From contig NZ_CP140098.1 in assembly GCF_034440735.1 (NCBI RefSeq), positions 1,481,501 to 1,545,500 of the forward strand: a stretch of DNA of 64,000 nucleotides, read 5' to 3'. The notes beneath the pieces were generated by a model that saw nothing but the letters and a program-made list of their open reading frames with translations, ran no database searches and was not told the origin of the DNA. Position numbers and translations under genes: made by a program. Below are positions 32,483 through 44,926 of the stretch, in pieces (the stretch's first letter is position 1; each line of letters starts with the position of its first letter). This DNA is from Deinococcus sp. AB2017081. GTDB lineage: Bacteria; Deinococcota; Deinococci; Deinococcales; Deinococcaceae.

Positions 32483-33729
32483 CCCGCCCCTGGAGGCTGC
32501 CCGTGATTCCACTCGCCCTGCGTTCCGCCCTCGTGCTCCTGGCCGCGCTGCCGGTGGGCGTCGCCCAAGCCCAGCCGCGTGCGGGCCAGCCGGCCGCCCT
32601 GCCCGGTCAGGTGCAGCCCATCGCGCCGGGCACGCGGCCCGCGCCGACCCTCCCCATCCTCACCCTGACGCCGGCCGTGCCCGGCGTGCACGTCGTGAAT
32701 GTGCTGGGCAACGGCTTCATCACGGTGGCGCACGCCATCCTGACCCTGTCGCCCGCGCAGCAGCCGCATGCGCGCGCCATGGCCGCGACCGTCGCCGCGC
32801 GCGTGCTCGCCGCCCGCCCCGACGTGGCGGAAGTGGACGTCAGCGCCTACGACGCCGACAGCTACGCGGGGTTCGGCGGGCCGCTGCCGCTGCTGACCGC
32901 CAGCGTGCCCCGCGCCCGCGCGGCGGCCTTCGAGGCGTGGGCGGCTGGGCGGGGGCCGTACGACCGGCAGTGGGTGAATCCCGGCCCGCAGGCGCTGCCC
33001 ACCTACCGCGCCCCGGATCGCGTGCGCGAGACCGGCCCCACCCTGACGCCGTCGGGGATCGCTCCGACGAGACCGGCGCAGCAGAACCGCACGCGGGTGC
33101 AGGTCACGGGGGCGCAGATCAGCGGCGGGGACGTCGGCGGCCTGCTGTACCGCGCCCGGCGGGGCACGGCGGGGGTGGCGGCCCTGACCTTCGACGACGC
33201 GCCGCACCCGCTGTTCGAGCCGCTGCTGCTCGACCTGCTGCGTCGCAGCGGAGCGCGGGCCACGTTCTTCGTGATCGGCCGCAACGCCCAGGCGTACCCG
33301 TACTTCGTACGCGACATGGTGGCCCAGGGCCACGAGGTCGCCAACCACACGTACCACCACGTCCGCCTGCCGCCCCTGACCATTCCCGAGGCCACCGACG
33401 AACTGCGCTGGACGGACGACCTCCTGAAGACCCTCACCGGGAAGCCCGTGCGCTACTTCCGCCCGCCCGGCGGGGACTACACCGCCGGAACGCTGGACGC
33501 CGCCCGCCGCCTGGGCCTGACCACCGTGTTCTGGACGGACGACCCTGGCGACTTCCAGAATCCCGGCGATGCCACCCTGGAGACCCGCTACCGCCGCAGG
33601 CTCCGGGCCGGCGGGATCGTCCTGCTGCACGACAACGCGCCCGAGATGCTGGACGTGCTGCGCGACTTCCTGCGCTACGCCCGGCAGCAGGCGGTCACCC
33701 TGACCACCGTGGGCGGCCTGCCGAAGTAG
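32479..33729 (+). CDS. Secreted polysaccharide deacetylase (NodB homology)
   Basis: 416 residues. A signal peptide (ending AQAQP) and a ~200-residue N-terminal region without recognised domain precede a NodB/CE4 deacetylase. CE4 motifs: TFDDAPH (catalytic Asp and metal Asp), [10 protein letters not shown] (metal His pair), [11 protein letters not shown] and [10 protein letters not shown]. These enzymes remove N-acetyl groups from chitin-like or peptidoglycan sugars, using a divalent metal. The start ATG overlaps the stop of the transglutaminase-like gene, so translation is coupled. Together they look like an envelope-polymer modifying unit. Confidence 0.92.
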   Translation: MTRPWRLPVIPLALRSALVLLAALPVGVAQAQPRAGQPAALPGQVQPIAPGTRPAPTLPILTLTPAVPGVHVVNVLGNGFITVAHAILTLSPAQQPHARAMAATVAARVLAARPDVAEVDVSAYDADSYAGFGGPLPLLTASVPRARAAAFEAWAAGRGPYDRQWVNPGPQALPTYRAPDRVRETGPTLTPSGIAPTRPAQQNRTRVQVTGAQISGGDVGGLLYRARRGTAGVAALTFDDAPHPLFEPLLLDLLRRSGARATFFVIGRNAQAYPYFVRDMVAQGHEVANHTYHHVRLPPLTIPEATDELRWTDDLLKTLTGKPVRYFRPPGGDYTAGTLDAARRLGLTTVFWTDDPGDFQNPGDATLETRYRRRLRAGGIVLLHDNAPEMLDVLRDFLRYARQQAVTLTTVGGLPK

Positions 33730-33736
33730 GGGAGGG

Positions 33737-34159
33737 TCAGTCCGTCACGGGGACGCTGAGCACCTTGTCCAGCAGGGAGAGCAGCGTGGCGCGATCCGTA
33801 TCGTCCAGCGGGGCCAGCGAGGCGCGTAGGACGGCCTCGACCACAGGCGTCCCGGCCGCGAGCATGCCCTCGCCGGCCGGCGTCAGGTGGTGCGCGATGC
33901 GGCGGCCCGGCCCGGCCCGGCGCTCGATCAGGCCCTGCGCCGCGAGGCGCTGCACGAGCGTCCCGGCGGCCTGGTCACTCTGAAAGGTCGCCAGCGCGAG
34001 GTCGTGGGCCGATGCGCCGGGGGTGCGGGCCAGGGCACGCAGCGCGTCCCACTGCACCAGCGTGGTGCCGAGAGCTGCGAGCCGGGTGTCGACGGCGCGG
34101 TGGTGCCGGTACTGCACCTGCTTGAGGGCGCGCCCGAGCAGCTGGAGATCAGTGGACAT
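33737..34159 (-). CDS. MarR-family transcriptional regulator
   Basis: 140 residues with the MarR winged helix: TLVQWDALRALARTPG, recognition helix region SAHDLALATFQSDQAAGTLVQRLAAQGLIERR, and the wing GPGRRIAHHLTPAGEGM. It is divergent from the hydrolase at 34220 across a 60-base AT-rich gap holding the palindrome TATATTGATATA, so it probably represses that gene and itself. ATG at 34159 lies 6 bases after TACGCT, implying a leaderless message. Confidence 0.9.
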   Translation of the reverse strand: MSTDLQLLGRALKQVQYRHHRAVDTRLAALGTTLVQWDALRALARTPGASAHDLALATFQSDQAAGTLVQRLAAQGLIERRAGPGRRIAHHLTPAGEGMLAAGTPVVEAVLRASLAPLDDTDRATLLSLLDKVLSVPVTD

Positions 34160-34165
34160 GAGGAC

Positions 34166-34171
34166 AGCGTA
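34166..34171 (-). promoter_or_regulatory. -10 box for the MarR gene at 33737, leaderless type
   Basis: TACGCT ends 6 bases before the ATG at 34159. Confidence 0.5.
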
Positions 34172-34186
34172 GCAGAAGATCAACTT

Positions 34187-34213
34187 GCTTATATAAATAT
34201 ATTGATATACGGT
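34187..34213. promoter_or_regulatory. AT-rich operator/promoter between MarR and hydrolase
   Basis: Almost pure A/T in a GC-rich genome. TATAT-TG-ATATA (34198-34209) is a 12-base inverted repeat 10 bases before the hydrolase ATG. It likely combines the hydrolase -10 with the MarR binding site. Confidence 0.55.
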
Positions 34214-34219
34214 AGAGGC

Positions 34220-34990
34220 ATGACCACGATCCTCCCACTCGCCCCGGATCTGTCCCTGACCCTCACCGACCAGGGCGCCGGCCGCCCAGCCCTCGTCCTG
34301 CACGGGGGCGGCGGTTCCGTCACCGTCGCCGGCCTCGCGGCGCACCTTGCACAGACCCGGCGCGTTCTCACGCCCACACATCCTGGCTGGAACGGCACGC
34401 CCCGCCCAGAGCGCCTTGCGGCCCCGGCTGACTACGCCCGCACCTACCTTGCCCTGCTGGATGCGCAGGGACTCACGGACGTGCTCGTCGTCGGTTCCTC
34501 CCTGGGCGGTTGGATCGGTGTGGAGATGGCCCTGCAGGACACCGCCGGACGGGTGGGCAGTCTCGTGCTGATCGACGCTGTGGGGATCGAGGTTCCCGGC
34601 GCTCCCATCCGGAACATCTCGGGGATGACCCCGGCCGAGATCGCCACGTATTCCTTCCATGACCCTTCGCTGTTCCGGGCCGATCCTGCCGGCACCACGG
34701 ACGAGAGGCAGGCCGCGCAGCGAGCCAGCATGGCGACCCTGGCGGCGATCGCGGGCGAGCCGTACATGCACGACCCAGCCCTCCGTGCCCGCCTGCCCGG
34801 CATCGCCGTCCCGACCCTGGTGCTGTGGGGCGCGAGTGACGGTGTCGTCACGCGCCCCTACGGACAGGCCTACGCGGACGCCATCCCCGGCGCGGCGTTC
34901 ACGGTGCTTCCGGCCGCCGGGCATCTGCCGCAGCTGGAGCAGCCGGCGGCGACGTTCGCCGCCGTGGATGCCTTCGCAAGAGCCTTCTGA
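34220..34990 (+). CDS. Alpha/beta hydrolase
   Basis: 256 residues of a single-domain alpha/beta hydrolase. Oxyanion region LVLHGGGGSV, nucleophile elbow GSSLGGWIG, Asp in LVLWGASDGVV and His in AAGHLPQLEQP make a full triad. The substrate is unknown. ATG at 34220 was chosen after GTAGAGGC. Divergent transcription from a MarR gene suggests induction by a toxic or signalling ester or ketone that the enzyme consumes. It ends 12 bases from the convergent livF. Confidence 0.88.
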   Translation: MTTILPLAPDLSLTLTDQGAGRPALVLHGGGGSVTVAGLAAHLAQTRRVLTPTHPGWNGTPRPERLAAPADYARTYLALLDAQGLTDVLVVGSSLGGWIGVEMALQDTAGRVGSLVLIDAVGIEVPGAPIRNISGMTPAEIATYSFHDPSLFRADPAGTTDERQAAQRASMATLAAIAGEPYMHDPALRARLPGIAVPTLVLWGASDGVVTRPYGQAYADAIPGAAFTVLPAAGHLPQLEQPAATFAAVDAFARAF

Positions 34991-35002
34991 CCCCCCTACG
35001 GC

Positions 35003-35731
<729 letters not shown>

Positions 35732-35927
35732 CGGCCCACCGTCCGCCCCTGAGTCCTCTGCTCTGTGCTCTGTGCCCTCTGCGTTCCTGTCATGGGGTCG
35801 CCCCTCCGTTCCGGGCCGTCCGGGAGGGCACCGGCCGTCCCTGCACTGTGTCCTTGCACTGGGGGCCGCCCCCTGTCATCCCCACTCGCGCCGCTCGGGA
35901 ATAGCGGCGTCCGCCCCTGTTCCGGGA
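35732..35927 (-). other. Gap between livG and livF
   Basis: 196 bases without a gene inside a tightly packed operon. It holds a CTCTGCTCTGTGCTCTGTG low-complexity run (about 35757-35780) and a hairpin, CGCCGCT (35889-35895) with AGCGGCG (35903-35909). The rest shows nothing recognisable. Confidence 0.6.
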
Positions 35928-36670
35928 TCATGCCTGCAACTCCGCTTCCGTCCCCAGATACGCGCTGATCACACGTGGGTCGGCGGTGACCTCCCGGTAC
36001 GTGCCCGCCGCCAGCACCTGCCCCTGATCCATGACGACCACGCGGTCGGCCAGATCGCGCACCACCGGCATGATGTGCTCGATGAACAGCACGCTCACGC
36101 CGCTGTCCCGGACGCTGCGGATGAGTCCCACGGCCTCCTGCGACTCGGCGGGGCGCAGGCCGGCCATGACCTCGTCGAGCAGCAGCACCTGCGGGCGCGT
36201 GGCCAGGGCGCGGGCGACCTCCAGTCGCTTGTCCTGCAGGAGCGTGAGTTCGTGCGCGGCCTTCTCGGCGTGGGGGGCGAGGCCCGTGAGTTCCAGCAGG
36301 GCCCACGCCTGCTCACGGGCGTCCTGCAGCCGCGTGCCGGGCGTGCCGAACAGCGCGCCCACCGTGACGTTCTCGTGCACGGTCATGTCCGGGAACGGCC
36401 GCACGATCTGGAACGCGCGCCCCAGCCCCAGGTGGCAGCGGTGCTCGATGGGGCTGGCCGTGACGTCCTGCCCCAGCAGCCACAGCCGCCCGCTGCTGGG
36501 GCGGTACACGCCCGACAGCAGGTTCAGCAGCGTGGTCTTGCCCGCGCCGTTCGGCCCGATGATCGCCAGCACCTCGCCCCGGCGCTGCGTGAACGACACG
36601 TCCTGCACCGCCTGGAGGCCGCCGAAGCGTTTGCCCAGGCCCTCGGCCCGCAGCACGTCGTCGTGAGCCG

Positions 36671-36674
<4 letters not shown>
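35928..36674 (-). CDS. livG: Branched-chain amino acid ABC transporter ATPase (LivG type)
   Basis: 248 residues. Walker A GPNGAGKTT, the LivG-specific GRAFQIVRPFPDMTVHENV, a signature region reading LTLLQDKRLEVARAL instead of a canonical LSGGQ, and Walker B VLLLDEVMAGL. Such a relaxed signature occurs in this subfamily. It works with LivF on the LivH-LivM channel. GTG at 36674 overlaps the livM stop as GTGA. Confidence 0.93.
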
Positions 36675-38505
<1,831 letters not shown>

Positions 38506-38525
38506 TCAGGTGGGTTCCATTCCGT

Positions 38526-38552
38526 CCGGTGGCGCGTGTGGCCCGCCACCGG
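38526..38552 (-). terminator. Hairpin between binding-protein gene and livH
   Basis: CCGGTGGCG (38526-38534) pairs with CGCCACCGG (38544-38552). It lies 3' of the binding-protein gene, where partial terminators or RNA-stabilising stems are common in importer operons. Confidence 0.5.
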
Positions 38553-38559
38553 TGACGGC

Positions 38560-39720
38560 CTACTTGCCGTAGACCATGGGCTTCTGCGCGAACTTGATCG
38601 GGAAGACCGGCACTCGGGTGTCGCCCTGGAACTGGAAGTGCAGCCAGTTGCCGGCCTTGAAGCCCTGGTATTTCGTCTTCAGGCTTGGCGTGAAGGTCAG
38701 CGGCCCGAAGGGCGTGGGCATGTTCGTCTTCGCCAGTTCCGCGGCCACCTTGTCCTTGTCGGTGCTGCCCGCCGCGTTGATGGCGGCGGCCAGGGACTTC
38801 AGGTTCACGTAGGCCAGCGGCGCGAAGTACTCCTCGGTCACGGTGCCGAATTTCTTCTTGTACGCGGCGACGAAGGTGCGGCTCTCCTTGGTCGGGCTGG
38901 TCGGCAGCCACAGGCTCAGACCGGCCTCGTTATCGGCCAGGGCGTTCTTCTCGAAGCCGACCGGCCACGAGGGAGGCGTGCCGTACAGCAGGCCCAGCTT
39001 CAGGTTCTGCTGCTTCACCTCGGTCGCCAGCGGCAGGGCGTCGGTGTCGTAGCCGACCCAGTACAGGATGTCGGGGTTCGCGGCCTTGGCCTTGCTGACC
39101 AGCGGCCCGAAGTTCCCACTGCCCGTCTTGAACTTCTCGGTCATGACGACGGTGAAGCCCGCCTTCCTGAACGCGTCCACGGTCGCGTCGATGCCGGCGC
39201 TGCCGAAGGGGCCGTCCTCGTAGGCGATGGCGATGGTCTTCGCCTTCTTGTAGGTCTTGAGGTACTTGAAGTACCCCAGGATCGCCTCGAAGTTGTAGTA
39301 CGACCACGGGTGGTAGTGGAAGAAGTACCGGTGGTCCGCGAAGGCGTCCTCGACTGGGGTGGCCGCCGCGCCGATCCACGCCATGAAGGTGTTGTACTGC
39401 TTGGCCGGGCCGGACAGCGCCACGGTCACGCCGCTGCTCACTCCGCCCGCCATGAAGTCCACCTTGTCCACGGTCACGAGCTTCACGAATTCCGGCACGG
39501 CCTTGGCCGGCGCGCTGCCGTCGTCCGAAAGTGCAAGCTCCAGCGGCTTGCCCAGCACGCCGCCGGCGCGGTTGATCTCGTCCAGGGCCAGCTGGTAGCC
39601 GTTGCGGGCGGCCTGACCCGACACGGAACTCGGGCCGCTCAGGGGAAGGAGGATGCCGACTTTCACTGCGGCGGCGCTGGAGACCGCGAGCAGGACGCCC
39701 GTCAGGAGGATTCTGTTCAT
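38560..39720 (-). CDS. Branched-chain amino acid-type substrate-binding protein
   Basis: 386 residues: signal peptide (ending SSAAAV) and a type I periplasmic-binding fold of the Leu/Ile/Val family. KVGILLPLSGPSSVSGQAARNGYQLALDEIN is split over two conserved blocks; later YEDGPFGSAGIDATVDAFRKAG and YWVGYDTDALPLATEV follow. It delivers the solute to LivHM. The start ATG at 39720 lies 11 bases after TACACT. Ligand specificity in this family is broad (amino acids, amides, aromatics), so leucine-type uptake is only the default guess. The gene heads the operon and is divergent from the MetX-like gene. Confidence 0.92.
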   Translation of the reverse strand: MNRILLTGVLLAVSSAAAVKVGILLPLSGPSSVSGQAARNGYQLALDEINRAGGVLGKPLELALSDDGSAPAKAVPEFVKLVTVDKVDFMAGGVSSGVTVALSGPAKQYNTFMAWIGAAATPVEDAFADHRYFFHYHPWSYYNFEAILGYFKYLKTYKKAKTIAIAYEDGPFGSAGIDATVDAFRKAGFTVVMTEKFKTGSGNFGPLVSKAKAANPDILYWVGYDTDALPLATEVKQQNLKLGLLYGTPPSWPVGFEKNALADNEAGLSLWLPTSPTKESRTFVAAYKKKFGTVTEEYFAPLAYVNLKSLAAAINAAGSTDKDKVAAELAKTNMPTPFGPLTFTPSLKTKYQGFKAGNWLHFQFQGDTRVPVFPIKFAQKPMVYGK

Positions 39721-39731
39721 GTTCGCCCCGG

Positions 39732-39737
39732 AGTGTA
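39732..39737 (-). promoter_or_regulatory. -10 box for the liv operon
   Basis: TACACT ends 11 bases before the ATG at 39720, leaving a leader of a few bases. Confidence 0.45.
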
Positions 39738-39811
39738 GGGGCCGCCCGTCACGGCCGCGTTACACCGGTGACCGGGCCCCCGGCTGTGACCGGCGCGTAA
39801 CGCCCCGTGCC

Positions 39812-39817
39812 TACCCT
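39812..39817 (+). promoter_or_regulatory. -10 box for the MetX-like gene, leaderless type
   Basis: TACCCT ends 8 bases before the ATG at 39826. Confidence 0.5.
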
Positions 39818-39825
39818 GGACGCCG

Positions 39826-40932
39826 ATGCAACACAACGCGCAGGGGAACAGGGTGGGCGAGGAACACGCCGCGCCGCAGGGGGCCGGGCCGCCGGGCACG
39901 CTGCTGCTGGAGGTCACGGCGGTGCTGGCCGGCGTGCCGGTGCCGGTGCGTCTGGGGGCCCAGACCTGGGGCACGCTGAATCCGGCCCGCGACAACGCGG
40001 TGCTGGTGTGCCACTACTACACCGGCACCATGCGGGCCGCCGGTGTCACGCCGGACGGCACGCCCGGCTGGTGGGACGACGTGATCGGGCCGGGCCGGGC
40101 GGTGGACACCGATGCGTACTTCGTGGTGTGTCTGAACACCCTGTCGAACGTGCAGGCCCTCGATCCGGCGGTCGTGACCACCGGCCCGGCCACCCGGCAT
40201 CCCGACGGCCGGCCGTGGGGCGAGCGCTTTCCCGCGTGGGATCTGGGCGACCTGCACGCCGTGCAGCTCCAGTTCATGCGGCGCCTGGGCGTGCCGCGCT
40301 GGCACGCGGTGATCGGCCCCAGCTTCGGGGGCATGCAGGCGCTGCAGTGGGCGGCCCGGACGCCGCAGCTCGCGCCGCGTGTGGCGGCCATCGCGGCGTC
40401 GCCAGCGGCCGGGCCGTCGCTCCGGGACGCCTTTGCGCCCCTGCTGCGCGACGTGGCCGCCAGCGGTGGTCTCGAGGGTGCCCTGCGCCTGATCTCGCTG
40501 TTCGGGTTCGGCGCGGACGGCCTGGCGCACACCTTCACGGACGCGGACTTCGGCACGTACCTGCGCTCCCGCCTGGGTGTGGCGAGCCTGCCGCACGTCC
40601 TGGATATCGGGCGGGCGGTGCTCACGCACGACCTGTCGCAGGTCTGCCCGCCGGAACATCTGCATGCCCGCTGGCGCGACACCGGTCTGACCCTGCTCAC
40701 CGCCAACGTCGCGGTGGATCAGTTCTTCCCGGCGGCCGAGATGCGGGCCTTCGCCCACGCCACCCATGCGGCGGGCGTGGCGCACACCCACGTGGAATTC
40801 GCCTCGCCGAACGGGCATCTGGGGTGCATCATGGACACGTCTGCCTTCGCCGAGGCGCTGCGTGCCCTGCTGGAGTCGGATCGGCCGCACGCGGTGTCCC
40901 CGGAGGTGGCCGCAGGGGAGGCGCATGACTGA
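39826..40932 (+). CDS. MetX-like alpha/beta-fold acyltransferase or hydrolase
   Basis: 368 residues resembling homoserine O-acetyltransferase. Nucleophile elbow GPSFGGMQALQWA, an N-terminal LVCHYYTGTMRAAG where true MetX has HALTGDSHA, a GDLHAVQLQ stretch, and a C-terminal NGHLGC holding the His of the triad. The changed HALTG motif and the Asn-Gly-His context make it doubtful that homoserine is the substrate; a related acyltransferase or hydrolase is equally possible. ATG at 39826 is set by the TACCCT box 8 bases upstream. It overlaps the next alpha/beta hydrolase gene by 8 bases, so the two probably act together. Confidence 0.8.
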   Translation: MQHNAQGNRVGEEHAAPQGAGPPGTLLLEVTAVLAGVPVPVRLGAQTWGTLNPARDNAVLVCHYYTGTMRAAGVTPDGTPGWWDDVIGPGRAVDTDAYFVVCLNTLSNVQALDPAVVTTGPATRHPDGRPWGERFPAWDLGDLHAVQLQFMRRLGVPRWHAVIGPSFGGMQALQWAARTPQLAPRVAAIAASPAAGPSLRDAFAPLLRDVAASGGLEGALRLISLFGFGADGLAHTFTDADFGTYLRSRLGVASLPHVLDIGRAVLTHDLSQVCPPEHLHARWRDTGLTLLTANVAVDQFFPAAEMRAFAHATHAAGVAHTHVEFASPNGHLGCIMDTSAFAEALRALLESDRPHAVSPEVAAGEAHD

Positions 40933-41647
40933 ACAGGTGCTGGTGTGCGTGCATGGCAACTTCGCGTCGGCGGTGTGGTGGTGGGAACTGCTGGCCGAAC
41001 CGCCACGGGGGTGGCGGGTGCTCGCCCCGACCCTGCCGGGCTTCGGCGGCACGTACCACCACGGCGAGGTGTCGATCCCGGCGTACGCCGAGTGGCTGGC
41101 CGGATGGCTGAACGAGCGGGGCGTGACCCGGCCGGTGCTGCTGGGACACTCGCTGGGGGGCGCGGTCGTGCTGGAACTCGCCTCGCACGCCCCGGACGAC
41201 GTGGCCGGCGTGATCCTCGCGGCCAGTGCGCCGCTGGGCGGACTGGTCACGCCGGAGGAGAACTATCCGGTGCTCGAACTGCTGCGCACCCAGCGCCCGG
41301 TGCTGGAGGCCAGTCTGGCGGCGCTGTTCCCGTCGGGCCGTCCCGGAAATTTCACGCAGTACGTCGAGGACGCGGCCCGGATGCACTCCGGACACTACTC
41401 CGGGAACGCCCGCTCGCTGGCGGCGTGGCGGGCCGACTCCGCCGCGCTGCGCGGGGTGCCCACCCTGGTCATGGGCGGCGCCCTGGACACGCTGATCACG
41501 CCGGACATGGTGCGGGCCACCGCCGGAGCCCTGGGCACCAGCGCCGTGATCCTGGAGGGCGCCGGGCACGGGTTCCCGCAGGAACGGCCGGCCGCGTTCC
41601 GCGAGCAGCTCACCGCCTTTCTCGGCACGGTGCCACCACCGAGCTGA
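40925..41647 (+). CDS. Alpha/beta hydrolase
   Basis: 240 residues. VCVHGNFASAVWWWELL (oxyanion loop), nucleophile elbow GHSLGGAVVLELA, Asp in VMGGALDTLITP and His in EGAGHGFPQE give a complete triad. It resembles non-haem haloperoxidase/esterase-type single-domain hydrolases. ATG at 40925 overlaps the MetX-like stop by 8 bases, and scoA starts 39 bases after it. A role on acyl or thioester compounds is suggested by these neighbours but not shown. Confidence 0.85.
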   Translation: MTEQVLVCVHGNFASAVWWWELLAEPPRGWRVLAPTLPGFGGTYHHGEVSIPAYAEWLAGWLNERGVTRPVLLGHSLGGAVVLELASHAPDDVAGVILAASAPLGGLVTPEENYPVLELLRTQRPVLEASLAALFPSGRPGNFTQYVEDAARMHSGHYSGNARSLAAWRADSAALRGVPTLVMGGALDTLITPDMVRATAGALGTSAVILEGAGHGFPQERPAAFREQLTAFLGTVPPPS

Positions 41648-41686
41648 TCCACTGTGCCCCGGAGACCACATGACCCTGGAGAATCG

Positions 41687-42415
41687 ATGAACAAGGTATA
41701 TCCGAGCGCTGCCGAGGCGCTCCACGACATCGTGCAGGACGGCCAGACCGTCGCGGTCGGGGGCTTCGGCCTGTGCGGCATCCCCGAGGCGCTGATCGCT
41801 GCCCTGCGCGACAGCGGCGTGCGCGACCTGACCGCCGTGAGCAACAACGCCGGCGTGGACGGCTTCGGCCTGGGCCAGCTCCTGGAGACCCGCCAGATCC
41901 GCCGGATGATCAGCTCCTATGTCGGCGAGAACCGGGAGTTCGAGCGGCAGTACCTCGCCGGGGAACTGGAACTGGAGTTCACGCCCCAGGGCACCCTGGC
42001 CGAGCGCCTGCGGGCGGGCGGGGCGGGCATTCCCGGGTTCTACACCAAGACCGGCGTGGGCACCCTGGTGGCCGAGGGCAAGGAGCACAAGGACTTCGGC
42101 GGTCAGACCTACATCCTCGAACATGGCATCGTGGCGGACATCGCGCTGGTCAAGGCGTGGAAGGCCGACCGGGCGGGCAACCTGATCTACCGCCGGACGG
42201 CCCGGAACTTCAATCCCATGGTCGCCACCTGCGGCAGGGTCACCGTGGCCGAGGTCGAGGAGATCGTCGAGACCGGAGCCTTCGACCCGGACGACGTGGA
42301 CACGCCCGGTATCTTCGTGCAGCGCGTGGTGCTGAACGCCACGCCTGAAAAACGGATCGAACAGAGGACGGTGCGCCGGCCCCACGCATCCCCGGCCGCC
42401 GGCGAGGAGGTCTGA
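41687..42415 (+). CDS. scoA: 3-oxoacid CoA-transferase subunit A
   Basis: 242 residues. ScoA/AtoD-type alpha subunit that, with ScoB, moves CoA from succinyl-CoA to acetoacetate (or between short acids). The family signature [14 protein letters not shown] is near residue 22, followed by [15 protein letters not shown] and the [19 protein letters not shown] region. ATG at 41687 has GGAG seven bases upstream. The C-terminal ~20 residues after PEKRIE are extra. scoB follows one base after the stop. Confidence 0.94.
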   Translation: MNKVYPSAAEALHDIVQDGQTVAVGGFGLCGIPEALIAALRDSGVRDLTAVSNNAGVDGFGLGQLLETRQIRRMISSYVGENREFERQYLAGELELEFTPQGTLAERLRAGGAGIPGFYTKTGVGTLVAEGKEHKDFGGQTYILEHGIVADIALVKAWKADRAGNLIYRRTARNFNPMVATCGRVTVAEVEEIVETGAFDPDDVDTPGIFVQRVVLNATPEKRIEQRTVRRPHASPAAGEEV

Positions 42416-42416
42416 C

Positions 42417-43046
<630 letters not shown>

Positions 43047-43060
43047 GCGGCGCGGACAGG

Positions 43061-43091
43061 AGCGGCCGGGCGATGGAGGTGCCCGGCCGCT
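43061..43091. terminator. Bidirectional hairpin between scoB and the CBS gene
   Basis: An 11-base perfect stem, AGCGGCCGGGC (43061-43071) with GCCCGGCCGCT (43081-43091), over a 9-base loop, between convergent genes. Confidence 0.7.
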
Positions 43092-43104
43092 GCCCTGCCC
43101 TCGC

Positions 43105-43728
<624 letters not shown>

Positions 43729-43734
43729 GGCTCC

Positions 43735-43740
43735 AGTCTA
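43735..43740 (-). promoter_or_regulatory. -10 box for the CBS gene, leaderless type
   Basis: TAGACT ends 6 bases before the ATG at 43728. Confidence 0.5.
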
Positions 43741-43814
43741 AGTCACCCACACACAGCCCACCCACCTGACGCGCAGGTGACCCGGCACTTCATTCGGCTC
43801 AGAAAGGCACATGC

Positions 43815-43820
43815 TAGCGT
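43815..43820 (+). promoter_or_regulatory. -10 box for the first OmpH-like gene, leaderless type
   Basis: TAGCGT ends 7 bases before the ATG at 43828. Confidence 0.5.
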
Positions 43821-43827
43821 TTCGATC

Positions 43828-44319
43828 ATGAAGATTTCCTCCAAAGCGCTCGCGCCGGTGGCCATCGTGGCCGCCTTCGGCCTGGGCACCCTGGCCCCGC
43901 ACGCCCAGACCGCTCCGCAGAAGATCGGCTTCGTCGACGTCTCCAAGCTGCTGGCCGCGCACCCCAACGACAAGGACATCAAGGCCGTGCAGGCCAAGGC
44001 TGACGCCGAACTCCAGGGCATCGACAAGCAGATCAAGGCCATCGACGCCAAGGGCGCGAACGCCACGGCCGCCGAGAAGCAGCAGCGCGAGACGCTGGTC
44101 GCCACCATCAAGGCCAAGGCCGACGCCTATGACAAGCAGATCAACCCCAAGATCACGGCCGTCGAGGCGTCTGTGGACACGGCGGTCGGCGCGGTCGCCA
44201 AGGCCAACGGCTACTCGATCGTCATGGACAAGAGCGTGGCGGCCAAGAGCGGCCTGGTCATCTACGCCGATCCGACCACCGAACTGACCGACGCGACCGT
44301 CAAGGCGATGAAGCCCTGA
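43828..44319 (+). CDS. OmpH/Skp-like secreted protein, copy 1
   Basis: 163 residues. Signal peptide (ending APHAQT), then a short strand [15 protein letters not shown], a long charged helix that would form coiled-coil tentacles, and the closing [26 protein letters not shown], the OmpH/Skp C-terminal strand. Skp chaperones outer-membrane proteins in the periplasm; Deinococcus has an outer envelope layer, so a similar role is possible. It is unrelated in sequence detail to E. coli Skp beyond the pattern. A second copy follows 46 bases on. Confidence 0.87.
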   Translation: MKISSKALAPVAIVAAFGLGTLAPHAQTAPQKIGFVDVSKLLAAHPNDKDIKAVQAKADAELQGIDKQIKAIDAKGANATAAEKQQRETLVATIKAKADAYDKQINPKITAVEASVDTAVGAVAKANGYSIVMDKSVAAKSGLVIYADPTTELTDATVKAMKP

Positions 44320-44334
44320 TCCGCAAGGTTCGCT

Positions 44335-44350
44335 GCACTGCCCGCAGTGC
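44335..44350 (+). other. Hairpin between the two OmpH-like genes
   Basis: GCACTGC (44335-44341) and GCAGTGC (44344-44350); the innermost pair must open to form a loop. The AAAGGA ribosome site of the second gene follows directly, so the stem could tune the ratio of the two products. Confidence 0.35.
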
Positions 44351-44365
44351 GAAAGGAATGCCGTC

Positions 44366-44836
44366 GTGAACCGAATCCTGATGTTGCTGCCCCTGGCGCT
44401 GCTGGCCACCGTGCCCCACGCCCAGCAGCCCAAAGCCCGCGTGGCCTTCGTGAACGTGGATACGCTGGTCAGGGCCATGCCGAACAGCGCCGCGTACACC
44501 AAGGCCATGACCCAGGCCGAGACCGACCTCAAGGCCCGCCGCGCCTCGCTGCAGACCCTGCTCGCCAAGGCCAGTTCGAGTGGCAGCGCCGCCGACCGGC
44601 AGGCCGCGACCAAGGCCCAGCAGGCCTACGCGACGGTGCAGGCCGATCACACCAAGAAGATCCAGGCGGCCTTCGCGCCCCTGAGTACCAAGCTGAACGC
44701 GGCCGTCGCGCAGGCCGCCAAGGCCAACGGCTTCACGGTCGTCATGGACGAGAAGGTCGCCGCGCAGACCAGTCTGGTGCTGTACGCCGACAAGAGCACC
44801 AGCCTGACCGCAGCGGTACAGAAGCTGCTCAAGTAA
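44366..44836 (+). CDS. OmpH/Skp-like secreted protein, copy 2
   Basis: 156 residues. Signal peptide (ending VPHAQQ), strand VAFVNVDTLVRAMP, a long helical middle and the closing AAKANGFTVVMDEKVAAQTSLVLYAD, closely parallel to copy 1. GTG at 44366 was chosen because the leader peptide starts there and AAAGGA precedes it. The pair probably arose by tandem duplication and may form hetero-oligomers, as Skp is trimeric. A long terminator stem follows. Confidence 0.87.
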   Translation: MNRILMLLPLALLATVPHAQQPKARVAFVNVDTLVRAMPNSAAYTKAMTQAETDLKARRASLQTLLAKASSSGSAADRQAATKAQQAYATVQADHTKKIQAAFAPLSTKLNAAVAQAAKANGFTVVMDEKVAAQTSLVLYADKSTSLTAAVQKLLK

Positions 44837-44862
44837 TCCAGCTCAGAGCACCCCACTCGTCG

Positions 44863-44899
44863 GCACGCCGCCCGTGATCACAGGTCACGGGCGGTGTGC
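44863..44899 (+). terminator. Terminator after the OmpH-like pair
   Basis: A 15-base stem (one G-U pair), GCACGCCGCCCGTGA (44863-44877) with TCACGGGCGGTGTGC (44885-44899), over a 7-base loop, 27 bases past the stop. Confidence 0.75.
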
Positions 44900-44926
44900 T
44901 GTTGGTGTGGAGCCGGACAAACAGAG

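Noticed and set aside
28945..33729. A 1594-codon open frame on the plus strand
   Set aside because: Its first half is antisense to the MalT-like regulator (27106-30165) and its end is the deacetylase. Only the part from 32479 is real; the rest is a GC-bias open frame.
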